Part shown: piece by piece, positions 28,249 through 37,115 of the stretch | Layout of the letters: each line of letters starts with the position of its first letter | Position numbering within the stretch: the stretch's first letter is position 1 | The notes under the pieces: model-generated | Databases searched by the model: none | The model's input: only the letters and a program-made list of their open reading frames with translations | Told to the model about the DNA's origin: nothing | Assembly: GCF_011390835.1 (NCBI RefSeq) | Contig: NZ_JAABRQ010000008.1 | Span: 55,077 to 119,076, forward strand | DNA from: Hydrogenophaga sp. | Lineage (GTDB): Bacteria > Pseudomonadota > Gammaproteobacteria > Burkholderiales > Burkholderiaceae_C | Direction of reading: 5' to 3' | DNA: 64,000 nucleotides | Program-made: the position numbers and the translations under genes

Positions 28249-28539
28249 ATGCGTCCATCCCTCGCTCTTGCCCGACACCGCTCGCAGATACGCGAGATCG
28301 CGCTGCGTCACCACGTGGCGGGCGTGAGCGTGTTTGGCTCGGCAATTCATGGGGACGATGTGGAGGGCAGCGACCTGGACTTGCTGGTGGAACCAACACC
28401 GGCGACCACGCTGCTAGACATCGGCGCCATTCGCTACGAGCTCAAGGCGCTGCTGGGCATGGAGGTGGATGTGTTGACGCCCAACGGCCTGCCCGCGAGC
28501 TTTCGCGAACAGGTGCTGCGTGAGGCAGTGCGCCTGTGA
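28249..28539 (+). CDS. mntA: MntA-type nucleotidyltransferase antitoxin
   Basis: A 96-residue minimal nucleotidyltransferase: GSA at 30-32 and GSDLDLLVE at 40-48 form the GS-X-DXD catalytic signature. In characterised pairs MntA neutralises HepT by transferring AMP groups to a Tyr near the toxin active site. The next gene overlaps it (GTGA), encoding the HepT toxin. The ATG at 28249 gives the compact family length; an ATG 18 bases upstream is also in frame. Promoter should lie in the gap shared with the divergent NERD-helicase gene. Confidence 0.88.
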   Translation: MRPSLALARHRSQIREIALRHHVAGVSVFGSAIHGDDVEGSDLDLLVEPTPATTLLDIGAIRYELKALLGMEVDVLTPNGLPASFREQVLREAVRL

Positions 28540-28889
28540 CGCGCAGCAAGCCGCTGCGCACGGCGGACTACCTGCGCCACATCGCCGAGGCGATCGACAA
28601 CATCCAGAGCTACACGGCCGGCCAGGATGCCGCCAGTTTCAAGGCGGATCGCAAGACGCAGGACGCGGTGATCCGCAATCTGGAGATCATTGGCGAGGCC
28701 TGCAAGAACGTGGGCAAGCACGACCCAGCTTTCGCGCAGCGGCACCCACAAGTGCCCTGGGGCGTTGCCTATGAAATGCGCAACGCGCTGGCGCACGGGT
28801 ATTTCACCGTGGACCTGGACATCGTGTGGGCCACGGTGACCCATGACCTACCCGGCTTGAAATCTCAGTTGGCTGCGCTGACGCGTTGA
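28536..28889 (+). CDS. hepT: HepT-type ribonuclease toxin
   Basis: A 117-residue helical HEPN-family protein. The RX4HXY active-site motif is R82-N-A-L-A-H87-G-Y89 and the Tyr is the known AMP-acceptor in characterised homologues. It starts with GTG overlapping the mntA stop, the usual coupling of type VII toxin-antitoxin pairs. In free form it would cleave RNA and stop growth; with MntA it is kept inactive. All key residues are intact. Confidence 0.92.
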   Translation: MTRSKPLRTADYLRHIAEAIDNIQSYTAGQDAASFKADRKTQDAVIRNLEIIGEACKNVGKHDPAFAQRHPQVPWGVAYEMRNALAHGYFTVDLDIVWATVTHDLPGLKSQLAALTR

Positions 28890-29006
28890 GGCTCGCGGCA
28901 AAGCTATCTGGGGTCAGCCTCCCGTGTTTGACGGTGGCAAGTTCGCGCTGAATCCCTAGCCCCACAATGGGCCTGCCCAGCGCACCCACCCGAGCCCTCG
29001 AACCCC

Positions 29007-30260
29007 ATGATTGAAACCCCTCTGACCCTGCCTTGCGGCCACACTTTGGCCAACCGAATCAGCAAGGCGGCCATGACCGAGGGGCTGGCCGACCCCCGGG
29101 ACCGGCCCACTGCGGCGCACCAGCGGCTCTACCGCACCTGGGCCGAAGGGGCGGCAGCCATGCTGCTGACCGGCAACATCATGGTGGACCGGCGCTACCT
29201 GGAGCGCGCTGGCAACGTGGTGGCGGAGGACGCGGCCATCGTGGCGCCCATGCGCGAATGGGCCGATGCCACCCACGCGGGCGGCAGCACGTTGTGGGCG
29301 CAGATCAGCCACCCAGGGCGGCAATGCCCCCGGCTGGCCAACTTGACGCCCATCGCGCCTTCGGCGGTGCAGCTGGACATCATCGGCAACTTTGGCCGCC
29401 CGCGCGCGGCGGCCGAAGCCGATATCCAAGACGTGATCCGCCGCTTTGCCGCCACCGCAGGCTGGATGAAAGAGGCGGGACTCGACGGCGTGGAGGTTCA
29501 CGCTGCGCACGGCTACCTGCTGTCGCAGTTCCTCTCGCCGCGCACCAATTTGCGGACCGACGGCTGGGGCGGATCGCTGGAAAACCGCGCCCGCCTGCTG
29601 CTGGAGGTGGTGGCCGCTGTGCGCGCCTCCGTGGGGCCGTCTTACCCCATTGCGGTCAAGCTCAATTCATCCGATTTCGTCAAAGGCGGCTTCACGCTGG
29701 ATGAATGTCTGCAGGTGGTGAAGTGGCTGGGCGAAGCTGGTATTGACTTGCTGGAAGTCTCTGGCGGTACCTACGAACAGCTGGAATTCTTCAAACCCCA
29801 AACCGAGGTGCGCGACAGCACGCGCGAGCGCGAAGCCATGTTCCTGAAGTACGCAGCGGCGATCAAGGCCGTGGCCACCATGCCCATCATGGTCACGGGT
29901 GGTTTTCGCACCCTGGCGGGCATGGAAGCGGCGCTGGCCAGCGGCGATACCGATCTGATTGGCCTTGCGCGCCCGTTTTGTGTGGAGCCCGATTTTCCTC
30001 GACGCCTGCTCGCTGGCTCCGAAAAGCCGCTGGCGGTGGATGAAGACCGTCTGGTGCTGGGCAGGGGGTTCTGGGGACCCAACAGCAGTTCATCCAGCCT
30101 GCGCGCGCTGAACAACCAGGCCCAGGCGGGCTGGTATTACCACCAGATCACGCGGCTGGGCGCGGGCCAGCCTCCGGAACTTGATCGCTCGCCTTTGCGG
30201 GCGATGGTGGCTCATTTTTCCAATGACTTCGTCAAGGCCATGCGGCGGAAATTCGCCTGA
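29007..30260 (+). CDS. NADH:flavin oxidoreductase, old yellow enzyme family
   Basis: A 417-residue FMN-dependent TIM-barrel enzyme. Signature parts are LANRISKAAMTEGLAD at the start, WAQISHPGRQCPR, the substrate-binding GVEVHAAHGYLLSQFLSPRTN, the RTDGWGGSLENRARL stretch and the late FMN-phosphate loop MVTGGFRTLAGMEAAL. It belongs to the larger 2,4-dienoyl-CoA-reductase-like branch but lacks the C-terminal FeS/FAD part, so the likely reaction is NAD(P)H-dependent reduction of an activated alkene. The substrate is unknown. It is a lone gene. Confidence 0.9.
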   Translation: MIETPLTLPCGHTLANRISKAAMTEGLADPRDRPTAAHQRLYRTWAEGAAAMLLTGNIMVDRRYLERAGNVVAEDAAIVAPMREWADATHAGGSTLWAQISHPGRQCPRLANLTPIAPSAVQLDIIGNFGRPRAAAEADIQDVIRRFAATAGWMKEAGLDGVEVHAAHGYLLSQFLSPRTNLRTDGWGGSLENRARLLLEVVAAVRASVGPSYPIAVKLNSSDFVKGGFTLDECLQVVKWLGEAGIDLLEVSGGTYEQLEFFKPQTEVRDSTREREAMFLKYAAAIKAVATMPIMVTGGFRTLAGMEAALASGDTDLIGLARPFCVEPDFPRRLLAGSEKPLAVDEDRLVLGRGFWGPNSSSSSLRALNNQAQAGWYYHQITRLGAGQPPELDRSPLRAMVAHFSNDFVKAMRRKFA

Positions 30261-30482
30261 TCGGAGCTGCCGAGATTTGGGTTCAGACTCCGGTTTCCCT
30301 GAGCCAAGGATCGAAGCGAGGTGCTGGTTGAACCGGCGCCAGAGACTGCTTTTCGATCTGAGGCGATCGCGAAGCAACAAGCCACGCCACGTTCGGTATA
30401 AACCTGGGCGAGAAGCGCCCAAGCGGCCAAGCCCTCTGGTTTGGCCATAGGATCGGACACCACGCCACTCAAGTTCAACCCC

Positions 30483-31280
30483 ATGCCCAACCACCCGAAC
30501 CAACACGCATCTCCCTCCGCCCTTTCTTTTCGCGCCGCGCTGATCTGCGCCGCGGCCTTGGTGATGACACCCGCCACCTGGGCGCAGCAGCGCCCCGCCG
30601 AGAACGCTGCGTCCAGCTGGTCGCTCGGGGTTTTGGCCAGCACCGAGACCTCGCCCTACCAGGGAGCAGATGACAACCGCCGCCTGCTGCCTCTGGTGGC
30701 CTTTGAAAACCAGTACGTGCGCTGGGCGGGGCCTGTGCTCGACCTCAAGCTGCCGTCCTCCGGTGCGCTGTCTTTCACTCTGCGCGCGCGCTACGAAGAC
30801 GCGGGCTACGAGGCCTCGGACTCGGCCACGCTCGCCGGCATGGCCGAGCGCAAGAGCAGCATCTGGCTGGGCGCACGAGCCAGCTGGCAGCACACGCTGG
30901 GGCAGCTCTCCGCCGAGTGGCTGGCTGATGCCGCCAGCCACAGCGGCGGGCAGCAGGTGAGGCTGGTGGCGGAAAAGCCGCTGAGCTATGGCCGTCTGGT
31001 GCTGGCGCCACGGGTGGCGCTGGTCTGGCAAGACAGCGACTATGTGGACTATTACTTTGGCGTGAGGAGCGGCGAGGCCACGGCGGGGCGCGCGGCCTAT
31101 GCCGGCAAAGCGACCACGAACACCGAGCTGGGCCTGCGCGCCATTTATGGCCTGGATGCGCAGCAGTCGGTTTTCATGGACCTGCACGTCACCGCGCTGG
31201 GCTCGGCGATCAAGAACAGCCCGCTGGTCGACCGCAGCTCGGTGGCAGGGGTTCGGGTGGGCTACGCCTACCGCTTCTGA
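30483..31280 (+). CDS. MipA/OmpV family outer-membrane protein
   Basis: A 265-residue beta-barrel protein with a signal peptide ending near TPATWAQQ. Alternating residues in strands such as SWSLGVLASTETSPYQG, LSFTLRARYEDAGYEAS and the C-terminal SVAGVRVGYAYRF (terminal Phe) are typical of MipA/OmpV proteins, which scaffold murein enzymes or form outer-membrane pores. The ATG at 30483 gives the signal peptide; no clear Shine-Dalgarno. A 222-bp non-coding stretch precedes it. Confidence 0.85.
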   Translation: MPNHPNQHASPSALSFRAALICAAALVMTPATWAQQRPAENAASSWSLGVLASTETSPYQGADDNRRLLPLVAFENQYVRWAGPVLDLKLPSSGALSFTLRARYEDAGYEASDSATLAGMAERKSSIWLGARASWQHTLGQLSAEWLADAASHSGGQQVRLVAEKPLSYGRLVLAPRVALVWQDSDYVDYYFGVRSGEATAGRAAYAGKATTNTELGLRAIYGLDAQQSVFMDLHVTALGSAIKNSPLVDRSSVAGVRVGYAYRF

Positions 31281-31396
31281 GCCTTGCTGATGCCTTCGCT
31301 GCGGATTTGAGCGCGATCAAGGCCAACGCGAGCCCTGAGCCCGGTTTTTGGAATGCCCTTCCTGACGCCTGCCCGCGCATGCGGTAGGCTGCCTCT

Positions 31397-32491
31397 ATGG
31401 ACTATCCACTCTGGTTTCCGCCCGCGCTTGTTGTCTGGCTGCCCGTGCTCGGCAGCATGGTGGGTGGCGTGCTCGCTGCCATGGTCATCTTCCATCTGGG
31501 CGAGCGCGTGGTGCGGCGAGCCACGCGCGACGCGCCGGTTGCCGCCAGTGTGGCGGCCTGCATCCGCGCGCCAGCGAAGTGGTCGCTGCCGGCGCTGTTT
31601 GTCACCCTGGTGCTGCAGGGTGCGCCCGAAGACGCCGTGGGGTTATCGGGCGTTCATCGGTTGATGGCCTTGCTGCTGATCGCCTGCCTCACCTGGCTGG
31701 TGTCCAGCGCCATTCGGGGCACGGCGCAAGGGGTGATCAAGACCAACCCGACCGGTGCGGCAGACAACCTGGAGGCCCGCCGGGTGCAGACGCAGACGCG
31801 CGTGCTGGCGCGGACGCTTCAGGGCATGGTGGTGCTGATCGGGCTGGCACTGATGCTGATGACATTTCCGGCGGCGCGCCAGATTGGTGCCAGCCTGCTG
31901 GCGTCGGCCGGGGTGATGGGCATCGTGGCGGGCTTCGCTGCGCGCCCCGTGCTGGGCAATCTGATTGCGGGCCTGCAGATCGGGCTGAGCCAGCCCATCC
32001 GCCTGGACGATGTGGTCGTGATCGAGAACGAGTGGGGTGTCATTGAAGAGATCACGGGCACCTATGTGGTGGTTCGCATCTGGGACCAGCGGCGCCTGAT
32101 CGTGCCTTTGCACTGCTGGATCGAGAAGCCGTTCCAGAACTGGACCCGGAACAGTTCGGACCTGATCGGTACGGTATTTCTGTGGGTGGACTACCGCATG
32201 CCACTGGCGCCACTGCGCGCCGAACTGCAACGCATCTGCGAAGCATCCGAGCACTGGGACAAGCGCCTGGCGATGATTCAGGTGACGGAGGCCGGCCCGC
32301 ATGCGATGCAGCTGCGTTGCCTGGTGACATCAGCGACGGCACCAGCGGGCTGGGATCTGCGCTGCGAAGTGCGCGAGGGCCTGCTCGATTTCATGCAGCG
32401 TGAGTACACGGATTACCTGCCTCGCCAGCGGGCAGCGGTCACGCTGGAAGCCAACGAAAGCCACGAAGAAAATGAAGCAAGCCCCGTCTAG
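31397..32491 (+). CDS. MscS-family mechanosensitive channel
   Basis: A 364-residue small-conductance channel. Four N-terminal hydrophobic segments lead to the pore helix and beta domain: GASLLASAGVMGIVAGFAARPVLGNLIAGLQIGLSQPIRLDDVV, the diagnostic MscS TM3 and adjoining loop (here split: pore-lining LLASAGVMGIVAGFAA, then the GNLIAGLQI). WGVIEEITGTYVVVRIWDQRRLIVP is the cytosolic beta domain. It would release solutes under hypo-osmotic shock. The C-terminal tail is charged (ESHEENEAS). Confidence 0.92.
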   Translation: MDYPLWFPPALVVWLPVLGSMVGGVLAAMVIFHLGERVVRRATRDAPVAASVAACIRAPAKWSLPALFVTLVLQGAPEDAVGLSGVHRLMALLLIACLTWLVSSAIRGTAQGVIKTNPTGAADNLEARRVQTQTRVLARTLQGMVVLIGLALMLMTFPAARQIGASLLASAGVMGIVAGFAARPVLGNLIAGLQIGLSQPIRLDDVVVIENEWGVIEEITGTYVVVRIWDQRRLIVPLHCWIEKPFQNWTRNSSDLIGTVFLWVDYRMPLAPLRAELQRICEASEHWDKRLAMIQVTEAGPHAMQLRCLVTSATAPAGWDLRCEVREGLLDFMQREYTDYLPRQRAAVTLEANESHEENEASPV

Positions 32492-32538
32492 GCAACGTGT
32501 TCGAGGTCAGGCTTCCGTTCGCCCTGCCGATGCCGCAC

Positions 32539-32967
32539 TCAGTGCAGCGTGTCCGACATGATCTGGTGCACTTCCTGCTCCAGCGCTTTCGACGGAATGA
32601 CCACCATCTGCTTGCCGCCGAATTCGGCCGAGTAGCGCGGGGCTTCACTGGCATGCTGGTAGGCCTCGCCGAGCCGGACGATCAGCTTGCCGACTTCGAT
32701 TTGCGACAGGTAATGTTCTTCGGCGAATTCCTTGAGGCCGGTGACCTTGCCATCATGGATCCAGGCAATGCCGAATTTCGTGGGCGGCTTGCCGAGGAAG
32801 ACAAAGGCTTCATGCTCAGCCGGCACCACTTCCAGGTGGTCAGACACCTTGTGCGCCAGCTCCTCCAGCGGCGCCTTGACTTCATCGAGTTTGACCAGCG
32901 CCTCGTTGCCGGGCGGCAGCGGTGGATAGTCGACCTTGCTGCCGAAAAACTTGTCCAGTAGTCCCAT
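32539..32967 (-). CDS. Conserved hypothetical protein
   Basis: A 142-residue soluble protein, MGLLDKFFGSK at the start, with alternating charged and hydrophobic sequence and no signal peptide. AAGGAGAACGAC is an excellent ribosome site for the ATG at 32965-32967. No family is recognised from sequence. It converges on the MscS gene and is divergent in expression from nothing nearby; 155 bp of non-coding sequence separates it from the Crp/Fnr gene. Confidence 0.75.
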   Translation of the reverse strand: MGLLDKFFGSKVDYPPLPPGNEALVKLDEVKAPLEELAHKVSDHLEVVPAEHEAFVFLGKPPTKFGIAWIHDGKVTGLKEFAEEHYLSQIEVGKLIVRLGEAYQHASEAPRYSAEFGGKQMVVIPSKALEQEVHQIMSDTLH

Positions 32968-33122
32968 GTCGTTCTCCTTTCAGAAGCGTCAAAAAGAGCC
33001 TGACAACCCCCGGCTCGACAGCGCGGAGCGAGGACGAGCAGATGGGTCGCCTGACGCTTCCACCTTAGACCAACAGAGCCGATTTTTCAAATCGGATCGA
33101 TGAGATGGGCAGTCGGGGGGGT

Positions 33123-33839
33123 TCAGATCGCTTCCATCTCAGGCAGCAGGCGGTCGTATTCGCTTTTCACCACGCGGTAGCACTCGCAGGCGCGGCGCTC
33201 CAGGCCCGGGCGGTCCAGCACCGAGATCCGGCCACGCGAATAGCGGATGAGGCCGAGCTCCTGCAACTTGCGTGAGGCTGCGGTGACGCTTTCGCGGCGC
33301 ACGCCCAGCATAATGGCGATCAGCTCCTGCGTCATCACCAGTTCGTTCTCCGGCATGCGATCGAGGCTGAGCAGCAGCCAATGGCAGAGATGCTGGTCCA
33401 GCGCATGGTGACGGTTGCACACCGCTGTCTGGCTCATTTGCGTGAGCAAGGCTTGCGTGTAGCGCAGCATCAGGTGCATGACCGGGCTGGAACGCTCGAA
33501 CTCGGCCTTCACAAAGGCGGCGCTCACCCGGTATCCGATGCCTGCGTTCTGCACCACCGCACGGCTCGGCGTGGAGCCCCCGCCCATGAAGATGGAGACG
33601 CCGACCACCCCCTCAGAACCCACCATCGCGATCTCCGAGGATGAGCCGTCTTCCAGCACATAGACCAGCGAGACGATGGCGTTGGTGGGGAAGTACACGA
33701 ATGACAATGGAGCGCCGGACTCGTACAGCACCTTGCCCAATGGGAGGTCGACCAGTTCCAGCTGGGGCAGCCAACGCTGCCACTCGGCGTCGGGCAGCGA
33801 CTCCAGCAAGTGGTTCTGGTGTGGGTCAGGCTGGTTCAA
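33123..33839 (-). CDS. Crp/Fnr family transcriptional regulator
   Basis: A 238-residue regulator with a cyclic-nucleotide-binding-like domain (about 10-140; LPLGKVLYESGAPLSFVYFP, SEIAMVGSEGVVGVS) and a C-terminal winged helix (about 155-230; MTQELIAIMLGVRRESVTAASRKLQ). No N-terminal Cys cluster is seen, so it is not a typical oxygen-sensing FNR. The start is taken as TTG at 33837-33839, eight bases after GGGAGGAG and matching the usual NQPDPHQNHLLESLPDAEW beginning; a GTG at 33879-33881 would add 14 residues. Targets unknown. Confidence 0.9.
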   Translation of the reverse strand: MNQPDPHQNHLLESLPDAEWQRWLPQLELVDLPLGKVLYESGAPLSFVYFPTNAIVSLVYVLEDGSSSEIAMVGSEGVVGVSIFMGGGSTPSRAVVQNAGIGYRVSAAFVKAEFERSSPVMHLMLRYTQALLTQMSQTAVCNRHHALDQHLCHWLLLSLDRMPENELVMTQELIAIMLGVRRESVTAASRKLQELGLIRYSRGRISVLDRPGLERRACECYRVVKSEYDRLLPEMEAI

Positions 33840-34158
33840 ATGGCGCTCCTCCCGGTTGGCTGCTGTCGCGGGATCACCCACGTCAAGCCGCTTCTCTTTT
33901 ATATCTATTCAGACCTTGTGGATACAGCCGGCTGTCTGTTCGATACCGCACACAGATGAGGCGGTGCCGTGCGCGCCTGGCAGAAAAATCAAGGCCACCA
34001 CGGTGCCGGGGCGGCAGCCGGTTCGGTCACAGCCCCTTGGCCTTCGGGTGGGTGTTCTGGGAGCCAGATTCCAGACCACCCCGCTTGATAGATACTCCAC
34101 CGTGTATTTTCATGCGGGTTGACCGCTGTGACACGATTTCGCCACCGCAAGGAGTTGT
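33840..34158. other. 319-bp intergenic region between divergent genes
   Basis: Separates the Crp/Fnr gene (minus) from the rhodanese gene (plus) and should contain both promoters. The only clear structure is the perfect 12-bp palindrome ACAGCCGGCTGT (33924-33935). No reading frame in it looks coding. No convincing -35/-10 pair was picked out. Confidence 0.5.
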
Positions 34159-34515
34159 ATGGATATCTCAGGTTTCGCTCAGCAGTACTGGCCACTCATG
34201 GCTTTGGCGCTGTGGTTTGGGTACAAGTGGTGGAACGCCCGCAGGGTCAAGGCCCTGCTGCCAGAGCTTGTGAAAAACGGCGCCACGCTGGTGGATGTGC
34301 GGTCCGCGGCAGAGTTCGCGGGCGGCAGCGCGCCGGGCTCGGTCAATATTCCGCTGCAGGAGCTGGGCTCCCGGCTCAATGAGATCCCCACCACGGCGCC
34401 GGTGGTGCTGTGCTGCGCCAGCGGCACACGCAGCGGCATGGCCAAGATGGTGCTGAAGAAAAACGGCTACCAGCAGGTGTTCAACATCGGCAAATGGAGC
34501 AACCTGCTGGGCTGA
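34159..34515 (+). CDS. Rhodanese-domain protein, membrane-anchored
   Basis: A 118-residue protein: one N-terminal hydrophobic segment (YWPLMALALWFGYKWW, residues 10-25) and a rhodanese domain (about 38-115) with DVRSAAEFAGG and the active-site loop after Cys86 (CASGTRSG). It is likely a sulfurtransferase or sulfide/thiosulfate handling protein facing the cytosol or periplasm. The AAGGAGTTGT site precedes the ATG. It is divergent from the Crp/Fnr gene, which may regulate it; this is only positional. Confidence 0.88.
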   Translation: MDISGFAQQYWPLMALALWFGYKWWNARRVKALLPELVKNGATLVDVRSAAEFAGGSAPGSVNIPLQELGSRLNEIPTTAPVVLCCASGTRSGMAKMVLKKNGYQQVFNIGKWSNLLG

Positions 34516-34576
34516 TCGTGGCCGTCGATCGGCGATGGCCTCCGTACCATGGGGGGCAGACTCCCACGAATTCCGC

Positions 34577-34909
34577 ATGCCCCGCCGCCCACGCCTCCAC
34601 CACCACGTTTATGTGATCGAGCTGCACAAAGACGTGCTGCTCGAAGCCCGCTTTCGCAAGAACAACCCGGGCTACATCGAAGGCAAGCCCTGCGTGTACG
34701 TGGGCATGACAGGGCTGGACCCGGACGTGCGCTTCGACAAACACAAGGCCGGTATCCAGGCCAACGCTTATGCGCAGAAATATGGTTTGCGCCTGCTGCC
34801 CGACTTGTACGAGGGCTTCAACCCCATGGCCTACGAAGCCGCGGTGGACAAGGAGATCGAGGTCGGCATCGACCTGCGTTCGGCGGGGTTTGGGGTGTGG
34901 CAGGCCTGA
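34577..34909 (+). CDS. GIY-YIG-like small protein
   Basis: A 110-residue protein with a GIY-YIG-like core: HVYVIEL at 10-16, CVYVGMTG at 39-46, Arg52 in RFDKHKAG and a possible acid in YEAAVDKEIE. This fits the start of the GIY-YIG nuclease fold, but the usual GIY and YIG triplets are degenerate. The ATG at 34577 gives MPRRPRLHHH; an earlier ATG is in frame. Role unknown: either a small nuclease or a non-catalytic relative. Confidence 0.6.
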   Translation: MPRRPRLHHHVYVIELHKDVLLEARFRKNNPGYIEGKPCVYVGMTGLDPDVRFDKHKAGIQANAYAQKYGLRLLPDLYEGFNPMAYEAAVDKEIEVGIDLRSAGFGVWQA

Positions 34910-35005
34910 GGTTGACCCAGGGCAGAAAGCCGGTGGCTCGTCAGGCGACTCGGGTGGCGACTAGGCCAGCCAGCACGGGTGTGAGACAGGGTTGGCGAGC
35001 CGCGC

Positions 35006-35959
35006 TCACTGCCTGAGCACGCCACGGATGGTAGCGGCCAGCTCGGAGGCCACGAATTTGGCCACGTAGGCGTCGGCTCCGACGGATCTCACATGGGCTT
35101 CGTTGGCAGTACCGGTGAGCGAGGAATGGATCACCACCGGGATCGACTTGAAGCGCGGGTCCTGCTTGATGTTGCGCGTGAGCGTAAAACCGTCCATCAC
35201 CGGCATTTCCAGATCGCTCAGCACCAGCGCCACCTTGTCCTGCACGGTCTTGCCCTCGGCATGGGCCGCGGCTTCCAGGGTGTGCAGGTGCTCCCAGGCC
35301 TCCAGGCCGGTCTTAGTCATGATGTAGGGCGTGCCCATGGCGGTCAGCCCCTGTTCGATCATCATGCGCGCCACCGGCGAGTCGTCCGCCGCAAGGATGA
35401 TGGAGCCCTCCGGCAGGTTCACCGCGGCGCCAACCGACTGCGGCGAGATGGTCTCCTCTGATGCCGGCATGACATTGCGCAGGATCTGCTCGACATCGAG
35501 CACCTGGACCAGACGTGACTGGTCGGTATCGCTGTCCAGCTTGGCGATGCTGGTGACCAGATTCCCGCCATGGCCTTCAGCGGCCAGCACATTGCTCCAC
35601 TCCAGCTGCACGATTTCGTCCACCTCTTCCACGGCAAAGGCCTGGGTGGTGCGGGCGTATTCGGTGACCATGAGGATGGTGAGCCCGCGCTTGGGAACAC
35701 AGCCGACGACAGCGGGCAGGTCGATCACCGGGATGATCTGGCCGCGGATGTTGGCCACACCGAGCACGTGGGCTGGGGCGCTGGCCATCGCCGTGATCTT
35801 GGGCATGACCAGGATTTCGCGCACCTTGAAGACATTGATGCCGAACAGCTCCCGCCGGTCTGTCCCCTGCGCCTCTCCGAGGCGGAACAGCATCAATTCG
35901 AACTTGTTGTTGCCCGTGAGCTGGGTGCGCGGGTCGGCTTCGTGTTGCAGGGTGGTCAT
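35006..35959 (-). CDS. cheV: Chemotaxis protein CheV
   Basis: A 317-residue adaptor combining an N-terminal CheW-like domain (about 15-165; INVFKVREILVMPKIT, VANIRGQIIPVIDLP) with a C-terminal receiver (about 185-317; ADDSPVARMM, phospho-acceptor D249 in LVLSDLEMPVMDGF). It links chemoreceptors to the CheA kinase and modulates signalling through its phosphorylation. No other chemotaxis gene is in this window, so it is an orphan. The ATG at 35957-35959 is chosen; 22 further codons upstream are open but not family-like. Confidence 0.93.
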   Translation of the reverse strand: MTTLQHEADPRTQLTGNNKFELMLFRLGEAQGTDRRELFGINVFKVREILVMPKITAMASAPAHVLGVANIRGQIIPVIDLPAVVGCVPKRGLTILMVTEYARTTQAFAVEEVDEIVQLEWSNVLAAEGHGGNLVTSIAKLDSDTDQSRLVQVLDVEQILRNVMPASEETISPQSVGAAVNLPEGSIILAADDSPVARMMIEQGLTAMGTPYIMTKTGLEAWEHLHTLEAAAHAEGKTVQDKVALVLSDLEMPVMDGFTLTRNIKQDPRFKSIPVVIHSSLTGTANEAHVRSVGADAYVAKFVASELAATIRGVLRQ

Positions 35960-36113
35960 GTGGCATGCCAGAGTTGGAGGAATCCGCTCAGGATAGGCTC
36001 CTAGATCCTGGCGCCAACGGTGCAACAGCGCCCTGAACCCGGCGCTGTTTGCGGGTTCAACCAGCGCGGGATCGGACTCTCAGGTTTCGGGCGGTGCTCG
36101 CCGAACCCCTCAC

Positions 36114-36938
36114 TCAGTGGCGCTCGGGCACCTGCTCCGCTTCGTCGCCCCACACGCGGTTGATGCTTCGCCCGCGAGCGACCGCTGGACGGGCTGCGAT
36201 GGCGGCGGCCCAGCGCTGCACGTGGGTGTACTCGTGCACCGAAAGGAATTCACCTGCGCTGTACAGCTTGCCTTCGACCAGCGCGCCATACCAGGGGTAG
36301 ATGGCGATGTCGGCGATGGTGTATTCGTCGCCGGCCATGTAGGTGCGCCCGTCCAGGTTGCGGTTGAGCACATCGAGCTGGCGCTTGACTTCCATGGCGA
36401 AGCGGTTGATGGGGTATTCGAACTTTTCAGGCGCGTAGGCATAAAAGTGACCGAAACCGCCGCCCAAATACGGTGCGGAACCCATCTGCCAGAACAGCCA
36501 GTTCATCACTTCGGTGCGCTGCGCACCTTGCTGGGGCAGGAAGGCGCCGAACTTCTCGGCCAGGTAAACCAGGATCGAGCCGGATTCAAAAACGCGCGTG
36601 GGCGGCTCTGTGCTGCGGTCGAGCAGAGCCGGGATTTTGGAGTTGGGGTTGACCTCGACGAAGCCGCTGGAGAACTGGTCACCTTCGTTGATCTTGATGA
36701 GCCAGCCGTCGTACTCGGCACCGGTGTGGCCCAGGGCGAGCAGCTCTTCCAGCATGATCGTGACCTTCACGCCGTTGGGCGTGGCCAGCGAATAGAGCTG
36801 CAAAGGGTGTTTACCCACAGGCAGCGCCCTGTCGCTCGTGGGGCCCGCGATGGGGCGGTTGATGTTGGCAAACTTGCCGCCGCTGGCCTGATCCCAGGTC
36901 CAGACGGTAGGCGGGGTGTAGGGGGTCTTGTCGGTCAT
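36114..36938 (-). CDS. yghU: YghU-type glutathione S-transferase
   Basis: A 274-residue Nu-class glutathione transferase. Family blocks are YTPPTVWTWDQASGGKFANI, INRPIAGP, LYSLATPNGVKVTIMLEEL, the thioredoxin-like QFSSGFVEVNPNSKIPAL, VFESGSILVYLAEK and the helical C-terminal domain (FGHFYAYAPEKFEYPINRF). YghU reduces disulfides with two bound glutathiones. It is a single gene; no Shine-Dalgarno is evident. Confidence 0.93.
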   Translation of the reverse strand: MTDKTPYTPPTVWTWDQASGGKFANINRPIAGPTSDRALPVGKHPLQLYSLATPNGVKVTIMLEELLALGHTGAEYDGWLIKINEGDQFSSGFVEVNPNSKIPALLDRSTEPPTRVFESGSILVYLAEKFGAFLPQQGAQRTEVMNWLFWQMGSAPYLGGGFGHFYAYAPEKFEYPINRFAMEVKRQLDVLNRNLDGRTYMAGDEYTIADIAIYPWYGALVEGKLYSAGEFLSVHEYTHVQRWAAAIAARPAVARGRSINRVWGDEAEQVPERH

Positions 36939-37115
36939 GGGTAGGTGAGCTTATTGGATGTCACAGGTGAGGAACGCGCAGCGCAAAGCGCGCGCAGCCG
37001 GCCCTGCATCGTATGCGTTGCGAGCCCGGGCTGCAGGCGAGCACTGGCAGCGCCCTGCCGCGGTTTAGCAGGCGCTGCTTGACTAGCACCGACTGGCGCG
37101 CTGTGATAAGGGTGG

